This document shows, in pieces, positions 16,860-25,920 of a stretch of DNA of 64,000 bases; positions within the stretch are counted from its first letter, which is position 1, and every line of letters begins with the position of its first letter. The notes under the pieces were generated by a model that was not told where the DNA came from, searched no databases, and was given only the letters and a program-made list of their open reading frames with translations. Where the stretch lies: assembly GCA_963578605.1 (NCBI GenBank), contig CAUZEA010000018.1:1-64000 (forward strand). Reading direction: 5' to 3'. This DNA is from JAKVCB01 sp963578605 (GTDB lineage: Bacteria; Planctomycetota; Planctomycetia; Pirellulales; Lacipirellulaceae). A program made the position numbers and the translations under genes.

Positions 16860-18714
16860 ACCATTGCGTCAAGCAAGTGGAGACCCACCTGTCAGTGGGT
16901 GGCCGGCCGGAAGTGGTGGTCCGGTTGGCGTTTCGCGACCTCGGCTGACCGAGGTTCAAATCGGATCATTGGGCAATCCGGCTTTCGCATCTCGGCGGTT
17001 CGTTCCGCAGTGGGTCGAATTCATATCGGTCCCGCTGGAACCGGTGAAGATTTCCACGACCGGTTGTGTGTTTTCGGAGGGGCAGGTTTTGTTGACTGGT
17101 TGTCGGCCGTCCAGATGGAAGCCGGGTTGGAACGCCGCAGGTGGGGGTCAGCAAAGCCAATTGCCGACGTTGGAAGCGGATCTCCAAGAGCACGGTTCCG
17201 GCCCGCCACGGGGTAGGACCCGGGTCCACCCACCCGGTGACATCGTGAAGCTTGAAGACCGCCTCCGCTACTTGTTGGAGCCGCCACTGGAATCGATGTT
17301 GACGGGTGAGGGCCTGCGATTCCCGCACCCACCATTTCCTTACCAGTTGGACGGAGTTGCCTTTCTCTACCCTCGGCATGAGGCAGTGCTTGCGGATGAA
17401 ATGGGTTTGGGGAAGACAATGCAGGCGATCATTGCTGCGCGGATTTTAGTTCACCGGGGTCAGGTGCGACGTGCTTTGCTGGTATGTCCCAAACCACTCA
17501 TGGCGAACTGGCAGCGCGAGTTCGCACTCTGGGCGAATGAGTTGCCGCTCACGGTGATCGAGGGCCATCACAAGCGACGCCATTTTCTCTGGCGGCAAAT
17601 GGGAACTGGGTTCACGATCACCAACTACGAGACTGTGGTCCGGGATCATGCCCAGCTGGAGTCTGTTGCAGGGCATTTTGACCTTGTAATTCTCGACGAG
17701 GCGCAGCGGATCAAGAATTGTGCCGGGGCGACGAACCAGGCGGTCTGTTCACTCTCCCGCACCCGCAGTTGGGCACTGACAGGCACGCCGATGGAAAACA
17801 GCGTCGACGATCTGGTCGGGATTTTTGAATTCGTGACGCCCGGTCACCTGAGAGTGGAAATGAAGCCGCGGACATTGCGGAGAGTTGTCGCGAACCACGT
17901 GCTCCGCCGGACCAAAGAGCGTGTGCTGAAAGACCTGCCACCGAAGCTGTATCGCGATACGAATGTTCAGCTAACGCCAGAACAAGACGTGACCTATCAA
18001 ATGGCCGAGCAAGAGGGTGTGTTCCGTTTGCACGAATTGAAGCAAGCGGTCACGATTCAGCATGTGTTCGAGTTGGTCATTCGTTTGAAGCAAATCTGCA
18101 ATTTCGATCCGCCCAGTGGGGCCAGCAACAAGCTTCAGCGGATGATACCAGACCTCGAAGAGTGTGTCGCCAGTGGTCGCAAAGCGATCATCTTCAGCCA
18201 GTGGGTGGAAACCCTGCACGAACTACAGCGACGTCTCGACGATTTTCATCCTTTGGCTTATCACGGTCGGGTTCCACATCGGCAGCGCGCGCGCATGCTC
18301 GAGCAATTTCGTGACGATCCCAACTGCCACATCCTGTTGATCAGTTATGGTGCGGGAGGTGTGGGTCTCAATCTGCAATTCGCCAACTACGTCTTCCTGT
18401 TTGACCGTTGGTGGAATCCTGCTGTCGAAGACCAGGCAATAAATCGGGCTCATCGGATAGGTGTGGTCGGGCCGGTGACGGTAACTCGCTTTGTCACGCT
18501 CAACACGATTGAAGAACGTATCCAACAGGTGCTTGAAAAGAAACGAGCCCTTTTTGACTCCATATTTGGTGGTGATTTTTTTTCCAGCCGGTTTGATTCG
18601 GGCAGTTTTGGGCTTTCGCGGAGCGACATCTTTTCGCTGTTTGAGTTGCCTGACGGAAGCGGAAAAAAGGAAGCTTCGTCACTTGAGGTCGGCGGCCGAA
18701 AGAAACCTGCGTAG
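16822..18714 (+). CDS. SNF2-family DEAD/DEAH-like ATPase
   Basis: A 630-residue SWI2/SNF2 ATPase, a class that translocates on double-stranded DNA and remodels nucleoprotein or polymerase complexes. The helicase region starts near residue 168 (FPYQLDGVAFL). Walker A is DEMGLGKTMQ, at about 193-202, and the Walker B box is LDEAQRIKN. Then follow LTGTPMENS (motif III), FSQWVETLHELQRRL (motif IV), SYGAGGVGLNLQ (motif V) and DQAINRAHRIG (motif VI), all intact. The N-terminal 150 residues are poorly conserved and Gly/Pro-rich. The frame opens with a TTG at 16780, but AGGAGG sits 5 bases before a GTG at 16822, which is preferred. The 3' end overlaps the convergent membrane-protein gene by 36 bases. 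Confidence 0.88.
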   Translation: MEVTSRQVFAPRKPLRQASGDPPVSGWPAGSGGPVGVSRPRLTEVQIGSLGNPAFASRRFVPQWVEFISVPLEPVKISTTGCVFSEGQVLLTGCRPSRWKPGWNAAGGGQQSQLPTLEADLQEHGSGPPRGRTRVHPPGDIVKLEDRLRYLLEPPLESMLTGEGLRFPHPPFPYQLDGVAFLYPRHEAVLADEMGLGKTMQAIIAARILVHRGQVRRALLVCPKPLMANWQREFALWANELPLTVIEGHHKRRHFLWRQMGTGFTITNYETVVRDHAQLESVAGHFDLVILDEAQRIKNCAGATNQAVCSLSRTRSWALTGTPMENSVDDLVGIFEFVTPGHLRVEMKPRTLRRVVANHVLRRTKERVLKDLPPKLYRDTNVQLTPEQDVTYQMAEQEGVFRLHELKQAVTIQHVFELVIRLKQICNFDPPSGASNKLQRMIPDLEECVASGRKAIIFSQWVETLHELQRRLDDFHPLAYHGRVPHRQRARMLEQFRDDPNCHILLISYGAGGVGLNLQFANYVFLFDRWWNPAVEDQAINRAHRIGVVGPVTVTRFVTLNTIEERIQQVLEKKRALFDSIFGGDFFSSRFDSGSFGLSRSDIFSLFELPDGSGKKEASSLEVGGRKKPA

Positions 18715-19566
18715 CGTTGTGCGGAGGGCCTGGTTGACTGACGACTGGAGTTCGGGCGGAATCTCAGAAAGCGGATAGATTTCAGCTTCCGGAAGCGGGT
18801 TCCCCTCATCGTCGGGAACGCGATAAAACCCGTCTGGAAACAGTGCGATTGGCCAGGCGGAGGCGATCGCTGTTTGATTAATCAAGCCCATCACGCGAAA
18901 TGTCCAGAAGGCACCGTAGTCGTTGCGAAAACGACGCCAAATATCCTGGATGTTTCCGGGTTCGCGGTTGATTCTCTGGCCCTGCCGCCAGGTTGCGAGT
19001 TCGGCCAACATGAGCAGACCCATCGCTGCCACGATATAGCCGGTCGACGGATGCAGCTCGGTGCTGAGGTATGGCAAGAGCAAAATCACTTGAGCCGATG
19101 CAAAAAGCAAGACACCTATCAGGTGTCGTGTCATCGCGTAGTTAAGCACTTCCAAGAAAAGCATAATGCCCAGCGTCATTTTCCAGGCCAAATGCAGTTC
19201 AAATCGTGTACCCGTCTGTGTCACCACCGCATGGGCGGCGGGAACAGCCAGGACAAGCCAGAGCGAAAGTACCACCCATTGCCAGCCACGATCTTGTGGC
19301 CGTTTGGCCCCCAGGACTGCCATCGCCGGGCACAAAGTGCCCAAGCTGGCAACGTAACGCAGTGGCTCGATCCACGCGGCATGGTCGCCTGGTATTCCTG
19401 TGGCGATTAATGTTTCGCTTCCGGCAATAGCCACGACGGCTGCCACGCACCAACTCCAAGGGGCGGTCAGCGTGGTGCCGGCCAGCGCTGGCCGCGCACG
19501 GGCCAGCAGAGCCAGATTGACGGCTGCCAGCAATAGAACGGCGACGAGTTGCAGGTGCGAAGTCAA
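18679..19566 (-). CDS. Hypothetical multi-pass membrane protein
   Basis: A 295-residue protein with about seven hydrophobic helices in the first 190 residues, then a soluble C-terminal domain. That domain holds RREPGNIQDIWRRF-type basic residues, WTFRVMGLINQTA, a Trp-Pro-rich segment and a Pro/Glu-rich tail. No family name can be given; the pattern of several membrane helices followed by a FWxxRVxxxxN-like soluble region recalls planctomycete membrane proteins of unknown role. It converges on, and overlaps by 36 bases, the SNF2-type gene. No transport or enzyme motif is visible. Confidence 0.72.
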   Translation of the reverse strand: MTSHLQLVAVLLLAAVNLALLARARPALAGTTLTAPWSWCVAAVVAIAGSETLIATGIPGDHAAWIEPLRYVASLGTLCPAMAVLGAKRPQDRGWQWVVLSLWLVLAVPAAHAVVTQTGTRFELHLAWKMTLGIMLFLEVLNYAMTRHLIGVLLFASAQVILLLPYLSTELHPSTGYIVAAMGLLMLAELATWRQGQRINREPGNIQDIWRRFRNDYGAFWTFRVMGLINQTAIASAWPIALFPDGFYRVPDDEGNPLPEAEIYPLSEIPPELQSSVNQALRTTLRRFLSAADLK

Positions 19567-19739
19567 GCGAGGAAACCTATCTCGACTCTGTGGAACCGCC
19601 TGATTCTACGGGTGTTACCGCACTGGAAAGAAGTGGAAAATAGTACAGGCAAGTTTGCCCAAAGAGGGGCTTTCGGCATGATAGCACCGCAGTAACACGG
19701 GTTGACCCCCATGGATAATCGGACGAAACGGCAGAATTT

Positions 19740-19920
19740 ACCTGCCTGATTTGTCAAAACAGGGACAATCGGGCTGACAGGGTGAATCGGATGGAGCCCA
19801 ACCAACCTCGGCGCCGATAAATCTTCCATAACCTTACGGGAGGGCGAAACACTACTCGTGTTTTGCTTCAGGATAGAGGTCATGGCAAGGCGACGGATCG
19901 GCTTGCCATGACCTTTTTTT
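19740..19920 (+). ncRNA. Candidate plus-strand small RNA
   Basis: A plus-strand intergenic stretch with stacked inverted repeats and an unusually strong terminator, but no reading frame that would need it. GATTTGTC and GACAATC pair near 19748-19771, with flanking CCTG and CAGG. GCGAAACAC and GTGTTTTGC pair near 19845-19866. The 13-bp terminator stem and T-run follow. Both flanking genes are on the minus strand, so a T-tail on the plus strand implies a plus-strand transcript. No promoter pair is convincing. It does not match 6S, tmRNA, RNase P or SRP RNA motifs by eye. Confidence 0.4.
19877..19920 (+). terminator. Strong intrinsic terminator, plus strand
   Basis: A perfect 13-bp inverted repeat (AGGTCATGGCAAG at 19877 and its complement ending at 19914) with a 12-base loop, followed directly by seven T residues. 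On the minus strand there is no T-run after the stem, so it suits a plus-strand transcript best. It could still slow minus-strand readthrough from the TPR gene. Confidence 0.85.
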
Positions 19921-19947
19921 ATTTCGCTACCGGTGGGCACGACCTGA

Positions 19948-21303
19948 TTAGAGCGAATCGTATAGCGTTTGTGCCTCTTTGCGATGGACAAAAATCCCGC
20001 TCTTGTTGTCGAGAGCTTCTTGCAGTAATTGCTTGGCGTCGGTGTTTCGGTTCTGGTTGGCGAGCAATTTGGCGACCAGGAACCGGCTGTCCGCATTCAG
20101 GTTTCCGAGCCGCAAACCCTTCTGCAGCGCTTGATTCGCTTGTTGGGTATCTGACTGGTTTTTTCTCAGCAGGTAAAGCACCCACGCGAGCGTAATATTT
20201 GATTCAGAGTTGTCGGGATAGAGCCGCGCGTTCATTTGCGCAAATTCAAGTGCACGACGTCCCTTGTTCTCATCGGTTGGTGCCTGTTCGGCCATCAACA
20301 GCGCCAACTGGTTAAGGACCGACCGGTTTGAAGGCGATTGAGCAAGCGCGGCCTTGAAGTCTTCTTCGGCGGGTTGTCTTTTGCCGGCCATTTTCGCCGC
20401 AACGCCGCTCAGCGTAAGGATTTCGATAGACTCCGGGGCAATGTTTTGTGCTTTTTTCAGCACTTTCTCGGCTTCAGTGATATTTTGCGACTGAATTAAC
20501 CACTGGGCATAGGAGATGAGGGTGCGGGAATCATCCTGGTTTTGAGTCACAGCGGTTTCAAAGGTTTTCGCGGCCTTGTCTGAATCACCCATTTGCGCGA
20601 AAAGCAACGCGGCTGTTACATACGGATTCGGTAACGAATCTTCTAATTCGTAGGCCTTGGCCAGTTCTTCAAGGCCAGTTTTCGTTTGTCCGGAGAGAAA
20701 CAAAGCCCGTCCCAGGCGATGATGTGCATTGGCCGTGTCGGGATCCACACTCACCCACACTCGAAGGTCTGCTTCAGCGGCTGGCCAATCTTGCCTGATT
20801 GCAGACACGGCTGCCCGGCCAGCTCTGGCTCGAATCAAAGAATTCCGTTTTCGCTTTTCATTCCCCTCAAATCCGTCGATCAACCCAACAGCTTTGTCGT
20901 ACAGGGCCTCGGCTTCAATCAGACGCCCCTGCGCGTAAAGCTGATCGGCCAGGATCAAGTAGGTTTCCGGATCGCCTGGAGCCGCGCGTACGGTTCTTTC
21001 GAGAGCTGCCCGACCGGCGGCTGTTTGGTTCGACAAGATGTACATCTTGGCCAGCAACAGGTCGATCGGGGGTAGTTTCGGGTCCTTTTCTAAGGCCCGC
21101 TCCAGGAACTGTCTTGCTGCCAGGATATCTCGATTTGAGAAACGCTTGATTGCCTCGGTGATATTGGTGTAGCGTGCGGTATTTCCTGAAACGGCGTCAC
21201 CAACTAACTGATCGGTCGTCAGTTGGGCATTGGCTGCAGCTGTCAACAAACCGAGGGGAGCGATTATGGCGGTGAAAAACAGGGCAGCATGCCGCGCCTT
21301 CAT
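19948..21303 (-). CDS. Exported TPR-repeat protein
   Basis: A 451-residue protein. MKARHAALFFTAIIAPLGLL is a Sec signal peptide (cleavage near the ANAQ at about 26). The rest is almost all tetratricopeptide repeats, recognisable by repeated A..LERAL..DP, YLILADQLYAQGRLIEAEALYDKA-like units, LGRALFLSGQTKTGLEELAKAY and NITEAEKVLKKA. It should lie in the periplasm as a scaffold. The first ATG of the frame (21336) adds 11 residues ahead of the signal sequence, so 21303 is preferred. There are 266 bases to the divergent ABC permease; that space probably contains promoters for both. Confidence 0.82.
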   Translation of the reverse strand: MKARHAALFFTAIIAPLGLLTAAANAQLTTDQLVGDAVSGNTARYTNITEAIKRFSNRDILAARQFLERALEKDPKLPPIDLLLAKMYILSNQTAAGRAALERTVRAAPGDPETYLILADQLYAQGRLIEAEALYDKAVGLIDGFEGNEKRKRNSLIRARAGRAAVSAIRQDWPAAEADLRVWVSVDPDTANAHHRLGRALFLSGQTKTGLEELAKAYELEDSLPNPYVTAALLFAQMGDSDKAAKTFETAVTQNQDDSRTLISYAQWLIQSQNITEAEKVLKKAQNIAPESIEILTLSGVAAKMAGKRQPAEEDFKAALAQSPSNRSVLNQLALLMAEQAPTDENKGRRALEFAQMNARLYPDNSESNITLAWVLYLLRKNQSDTQQANQALQKGLRLGNLNADSRFLVAKLLANQNRNTDAKQLLQEALDNKSGIFVHRKEAQTLYDSL

Positions 21304-21569
21304 CAGGGATAGACGGCAGGGTTGGCAGAAAGACATGGAAGACGCCTCAAGAAAGGTTGGGTGGAACGGTAACTACCGCTGATTGTAAAGCAAATTACGT
21401 GCTGGTGGGTCTGATCAGACTCCTGGCACGACCGCAATTTAACGTTGAAGTGATCGTAGCTGGCTGATTGTAACGGTTGAGTTGAGGTGGATGGTAGGGG
21501 CACGTGCGGTCGACCATCTGTAGTGGCCAACGTATATTGGGAATCTGGCCTGCTTGAGGCGGTCCGCCA

Positions 21570-23507
21570 ATGCCTCTTCGCCCCAAGAGGCATCCCTTTC
21601 AGCAAAACGAGGCAGCTTTGCTCATCGGACCCGTTTTTACGCGCGAAGCGACCACAGCCCCTCGAAAGTTGCGGTTCTACATATTTCGTACGGTATTTGT
21701 TGCTGCCCTGTTCGGTTTGATGCTGACCAGTTGGCAAATCCTGGTTGGCTCCCAACAAGTCACCAGCCCCGGCGACCTGGCTCGCTTTGGAGCTGCCGTA
21801 TTTCAGATCCTGGCGCCACTGCAGGTTGCAGTGGCTCTGCCATTTTCGGCCCTGCTCACCGCCGCTGCGGTTGCTCAGGAAAAGGACCGTCGCACGCTGG
21901 TCCTGTTGCTGATGACCAATCTTTCCAACACAGAGATCGTCTTGGGCAAGTTGTTGGCGAGCATGCTTACAGTGTTCGTGGTTTTGGCGGCAGCATTTCC
22001 ACTGTTCGTCATTTCCGCGGCCCTGGGGGGAGTATCGTATCTGCAAATTGGTCAGGTGTTCGCCGTGACCGTTGTCAGTGCCCTGGTCGCGGGCAGTCTC
22101 GGTTCGACCATCGCACTGTGGCGTGAGAAAACGTTTCAATCCCTGGCCCTGACCACCCTTGTGATCGTATTGTGGTTAGTCGGTTGGGAGATCGTCGCCG
22201 TGGTGGCCAACAGCCCCGCTGTGAGCCCAACCCTGGCCGACACATGTGGGCGTTGGGCCGTGGTGATGAACCCCTGGCAGGCCGTTCAGGCGGCTGCCCA
22301 GCCGTCCCTGGAGATAATCAGTGCTGAAGGGATTCTCAGAAGTGCACCGGTCGGTTTTTTTATTGCCGCGATTTGTGGCACGATCTTGCTCAACCTGTTA
22401 GCCATTGCGATGATTCGCCGCTGGAATCCCTCCCGACAAGCGGGTTCCCAAACCGCTGGGCAACGGGAAGCAACAAGTATTTTTTCGCCCGAGCTGCCGC
22501 ACTCTGCTGGGAAGCAACTCGACCAGGACCGCGAACTTCCCGCCGGCTCCGCACCGCCCGCCAACGGTGGCTCCCGGCCCGATAAGAGGGTGCGGATCGA
22601 TGTTCACAGTGCTGGTGGCCGGGTGCGAACAGTATGGGATAATCCGATCCTCTGGCGGGAGGTGCGAACATGGGCCTACGGGAAAAAGATTCTGGTGGTT
22701 CATCTGACGTATTGGATTATTTTCGCCTTATGCGGTGCGGTCCTGGTGAGCATGACCGGTAATGCCGAGACCGCTGCAGGACGAGCTGTGATACCACCGC
22801 CCGCGATGCCACTCATCCCGTTGTTAGTTGTCAGCTTTATTCTGCTCAATGCATTAGCGGTCACGTCCTTGACCAACGAGCGGGACGGCCAGACCCTTGA
22901 CCTGCTGCTGGTAACCGATCTTTCAGCCCAAGAGATTATTTTTGGTAAGCTTGGTGGGGCGTTTTACAATGCCAAGGAGATGGTTTTGTTGCCGTTGTGC
23001 CTGTGCGGCTACTTGTGGTTTGTCGGGAACATCTCAACCGAGAATTTCATTTTTCTGGTCGTGGGTCTTGCCACGATGTATGCCTTTGTGGCTACACTTG
23101 GTTTGCATGCTGGGATGACCTACACGAATTCACGGACCTCCATTGCTACCAGTATTGGCACGCTGCTGTTCCTTTTCCTGGGGGTGGCGACCTGCATGCG
23201 AATTATGTTGGCGTTCAGTGCATCGTTTGAAAATCAGTTGGGGCCGTTTCTGGGCGTGGTGTGTGGCGGTGGGGTGGCACTCTACGCAGCGCTCGGTTTG
23301 CGAAATCCCTCGCGGGCGATGGGATGGGCCTTTATTCCAGCCCCTTTCCTTACTTTTTTTGCGATGACGAGTTTTCTGATGCGGGATTATGGAACGGTGT
23401 TCCTGGTGACAACGGCAACTTACGGATTCGCAACCGCAGCAATGTTGGTACCGGCAGTATCGGAATTTGATGTTGCCACCGGGCGTACGGTGAGCAGGGA
23501 AGAATGA
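21570..23507 (+). CDS. ABC-2 type permease with internal duplication
   Basis: A 645-residue integral membrane protein, probably the membrane part of an ABC transporter. The two halves resemble each other. Half one (about 20-285) has GPVFTRE then EKDRRTLVLLLMTNLSNTEI and VLGKL at 105-128. Half two (about 358-640) has NPILWRE then ERDGQTLDLLLVTDLSAQEI and IFGKL at 437-461. Each half has about six hydrophobic helices. A hydrophilic linker of about 70 residues (290-355) joins them. ABC-2 permeases usually work as dimers of about 250-300 residues, so this looks like a fused pseudo-dimer. No ATPase gene is adjacent; it must be supplied from elsewhere. It may form an operon with the CNNM-type genes 60 bases downstream. 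Confidence 0.82.
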   Translation: MPLRPKRHPFQQNEAALLIGPVFTREATTAPRKLRFYIFRTVFVAALFGLMLTSWQILVGSQQVTSPGDLARFGAAVFQILAPLQVAVALPFSALLTAAAVAQEKDRRTLVLLLMTNLSNTEIVLGKLLASMLTVFVVLAAAFPLFVISAALGGVSYLQIGQVFAVTVVSALVAGSLGSTIALWREKTFQSLALTTLVIVLWLVGWEIVAVVANSPAVSPTLADTCGRWAVVMNPWQAVQAAAQPSLEIISAEGILRSAPVGFFIAAICGTILLNLLAIAMIRRWNPSRQAGSQTAGQREATSIFSPELPHSAGKQLDQDRELPAGSAPPANGGSRPDKRVRIDVHSAGGRVRTVWDNPILWREVRTWAYGKKILVVHLTYWIIFALCGAVLVSMTGNAETAAGRAVIPPPAMPLIPLLVVSFILLNALAVTSLTNERDGQTLDLLLVTDLSAQEIIFGKLGGAFYNAKEMVLLPLCLCGYLWFVGNISTENFIFLVVGLATMYAFVATLGLHAGMTYTNSRTSIATSIGTLLFLFLGVATCMRIMLAFSASFENQLGPFLGVVCGGGVALYAALGLRNPSRAMGWAFIPAPFLTFFAMTSFLMRDYGTVFLVTTATYGFATAAMLVPAVSEFDVATGRTVSREE

Positions 23508-23567
23508 CGCAGGGAGGTATCCGGTGACCAGTGGAACATACGTTACTGGTCATCAACAGGGGTCCCA

Positions 23568-24857
23568 GTGGATCGATCACTAATGAATGATCCCCTTTCC
23601 ATTTGGCAGTTCACGCCGCAGCTTGTGGCGATGGCGATTCTTGTTGCTTGCTCCGCATTTTTCTCCGGCAGCGAGGCGGCTTTGTTTTATCTTCGTGCCG
23701 ACGATCGTCGCGTTTTGGGCAAGGGGGGACCTGCCCGACGTCTCGTGGTGCAGTTGCTGGAGTCACCAGAGCGGTTGTTATCTGCGATTCTCTTCTGGAA
23801 TCTCGTAATCAACATGGCCTATTTCTCGCTTGCGTCGATCATTGGCATCCGTCTCAAAGACGCGGGGCTTTATACCGAAGCCCGTACGCTGACAATGGTG
23901 GCCTTGCTCATGCTCATTCTCCTCAGTGAGATGCTTCCCAAGAACATGGCCATCTTGCACCCCCGCATGGTTGCCGCATCGGTTAGCATTCCACTTGCGT
24001 TGGCGATTCGCCTGGTCGATCCCGTGATGCCGGTTTTGCGTTTGATCAATCTCGTGTCACGGCGGCTTCTTTTTCCGCGATTACAGCCAGAACCATATCT
24101 GGAAATAAAAGATTTGGAACGGGCAATAACAGTTGGGACGCAGGACGCGGAATTGGCACAGCAAGAGCAGGCAGTGCTCCAGCACATCGTGGCACTTGCA
24201 GAGATCCAGGTCGAGGAGGTGATGCGCCCCCGCCCACAGTACCAGGCATTTCGTCCTCCCGTTCATTTGAATGATCTGCGGGGCGAACTCACCCCGAGCG
24301 GATATGTGCTCGTGACCGAGCCCGAGAGTGACGAGATTGCTGCTGCGATTCCCCTCAAACATCTTTCCAAAATTCCTGCTGAGCAGCTTGAACGCCATGC
24401 CGAACAGGTCCTTTACATTCCCTGGTCTGCGAGCGTGGCCATCACCCTTGAACAACTTCGAAACCAGGAGCGAAGTGTTGCCGCAATCATTAACGAGTAT
24501 GGAGAAACCATCGGTATTGTGACCATTGATGACATTATCGAAACCGTTTTGCATCAAGAGAAAGGTCGCAGCGAACGACTTTTACAAACGGCCTCGATTG
24601 CCAGTGTCGGTTCGGAAGTTTGGGAAGTGACCGGGATGACGACATTGCGCCGTTTGCGCAAGCAACTTAAGTTGCAGATTCCCCGCACCAAAAGCCTGAC
24701 AGTTGCCGGTTTACTCCAAGAGCAATTGCAACGGCTGCCACAACAAGGTGACGTCGTCGAGTGGAATCAACTTAAGTTCACCGTCTTACAAGCTCCCGTT
24801 CGGGGTCGATTCGCAATACGCCTCGAACGTGCTAATTCCGGGGAGCGTAAACCATGA
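23568..24857 (+). CDS. CNNM/CorC-type membrane protein with CBS pair
   Basis: A 429-residue protein of the hemolysin C/CorC (CNNM) family. An N-terminal DUF21 membrane domain (about 15-190) has FFSGSEAALF and LLSEMLPKNMAI. A CBS pair follows (about 195-340, VEEVMRPRPQY ... VAAIINEYGETIGIVTIDDI). The C-terminal transporter-associated domain is about 350-425 (WEVTGMTTLRRLRKQL). Relatives are implicated in magnesium or cobalt homeostasis. The start is GTG at 23568 with AGGGG upstream; ATG at 23583 is an alternative. The stop overlaps the next start as ATGA, so the pair is translationally coupled. Confidence 0.88.
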   Translation: MDRSLMNDPLSIWQFTPQLVAMAILVACSAFFSGSEAALFYLRADDRRVLGKGGPARRLVVQLLESPERLLSAILFWNLVINMAYFSLASIIGIRLKDAGLYTEARTLTMVALLMLILLSEMLPKNMAILHPRMVAASVSIPLALAIRLVDPVMPVLRLINLVSRRLLFPRLQPEPYLEIKDLERAITVGTQDAELAQQEQAVLQHIVALAEIQVEEVMRPRPQYQAFRPPVHLNDLRGELTPSGYVLVTEPESDEIAAAIPLKHLSKIPAEQLERHAEQVLYIPWSASVAITLEQLRNQERSVAAIINEYGETIGIVTIDDIIETVLHQEKGRSERLLQTASIASVGSEVWEVTGMTTLRRLRKQLKLQIPRTKSLTVAGLLQEQLQRLPQQGDVVEWNQLKFTVLQAPVRGRFAIRLERANSGERKP

Positions 24858-25813
24858 TATTTGTGATGCTTTTGTTTGTCACCGGCGTGGCGTTGAGCGC
24901 TTTTTTCAGTGGTTCGGAAACAGGCTTCTATCGCGTAACTCGTGTGCGACTGCTCATCGATTGGCTTGCTGGAGATTGGCTGGCTCGAGGGTTGTTGTGG
25001 ACAACCAACCATCCATCTGTGTTTGTGGCAACCGCTTTGGTTGGTAACAATCTCGCCAATTACATCGCGTCGTTGGCGGTGGTGATGGGGACGCAGCGAG
25101 TTTTTACTGGTGGTAATCACACGGCTGAACTGTTGGCTCCGATGTTAATTGCGCCCGTTGTGTTTATTTACGGCGAATTACTGCCGAAACGCGTGTTTTA
25201 TGATGCTCCCAATCGATTCTTGCGGCGATGTGCACCCGGGCTGGCGATCGCCGCAGTCTTGTTTGCACCCGTGACTGTGGTTCTTTGGCTGTTTAACAAA
25301 TGCCTTCAGTTGTTGATGCGGCAATCACCACGGGTTTTGGAAACACTGGCCCACAGAGAATTATCGGAATTATTAATGGAAGGGCACGAAGTCGGAATCC
25401 TGCAGCCTGCTCAGCAAACACTGGCCCAGGCCATATTTCGACGTGTCGGTCTCCCCATTCGAGAGTTTGTCGTCCCGTTTGGGCGTTACCCGCGGGCAAC
25501 TACCAAAACACGACCCCAGGATATCTTGCGGTTGGCAGCCAGGCAGCAACGCGCTCTGATCCCGGTTGAAGAGGCCAGTGGCAGCCGGCGACTCGTGGGG
25601 TACATTCGGGCCGTCGATATTGCCATCGAGCAACTAGGTCAAATGCCACCCCTCCGGTCGCTTGTCAAATTGAGGGGCGACGAGTCGTATCTTTCGGCAA
25701 CGACGCAACTAATCGAGCAGGACTATGCGCTCGGTCAAGTTGTCGACGAGACTGGCAAGACTCTTGGCTTTGTCTCCGCTAAGGATCTTATGGCGATGTT
25801 GCTTTCTGGTTGA
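24854..25813 (+). CDS. Second CNNM-type membrane protein, short form
   Basis: A 319-residue paralogue of the preceding gene. It has a DUF21 membrane domain (FFSGSETGFYRVTR near residue 16, YGELLPKRVFYDAPNRFLRR near 95) and a CBS pair (REFVVPFGRYPRA, then ALGQVVDETGKTLGFVSAKD near the end). It stops after the CBS pair and lacks the C-terminal transporter-associated domain of its partner. It begins in the ATGA shared with the upstream gene. A heteromeric membrane complex is likely from the coupling and from the complementary loss of the C-terminal domain, but this is inferred. It ends in a 107-base gap before a convergent minus-strand gene. Confidence 0.85.
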   Translation: MIFVMLLFVTGVALSAFFSGSETGFYRVTRVRLLIDWLAGDWLARGLLWTTNHPSVFVATALVGNNLANYIASLAVVMGTQRVFTGGNHTAELLAPMLIAPVVFIYGELLPKRVFYDAPNRFLRRCAPGLAIAAVLFAPVTVVLWLFNKCLQLLMRQSPRVLETLAHRELSELLMEGHEVGILQPAQQTLAQAIFRRVGLPIREFVVPFGRYPRATTKTRPQDILRLAARQQRALIPVEEASGSRRLVGYIRAVDIAIEQLGQMPPLRSLVKLRGDESYLSATTQLIEQDYALGQVVDETGKTLGFVSAKDLMAMLLSG

Positions 25814-25920
25814 CAGAGAGGGGCCTCTAACGTGTCGCAGTGTTGCCCAACACCTGGCCAGACCCACCAGGCTGGGTTGCTTGCGAAGGGACCGATACAA
25901 GTGCCGCCAGCCGCGAGGAT

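Noticed and set aside
16236..18714. SNF2 pair considered as a phage-defence system
   Set aside because: No nuclease, methyltransferase or phage-related gene is nearby; kept only as a finding about gene coupling.
21303..22139. 278-residue minus-strand open frame
   Set aside because: Antisense to the permease; no domain.
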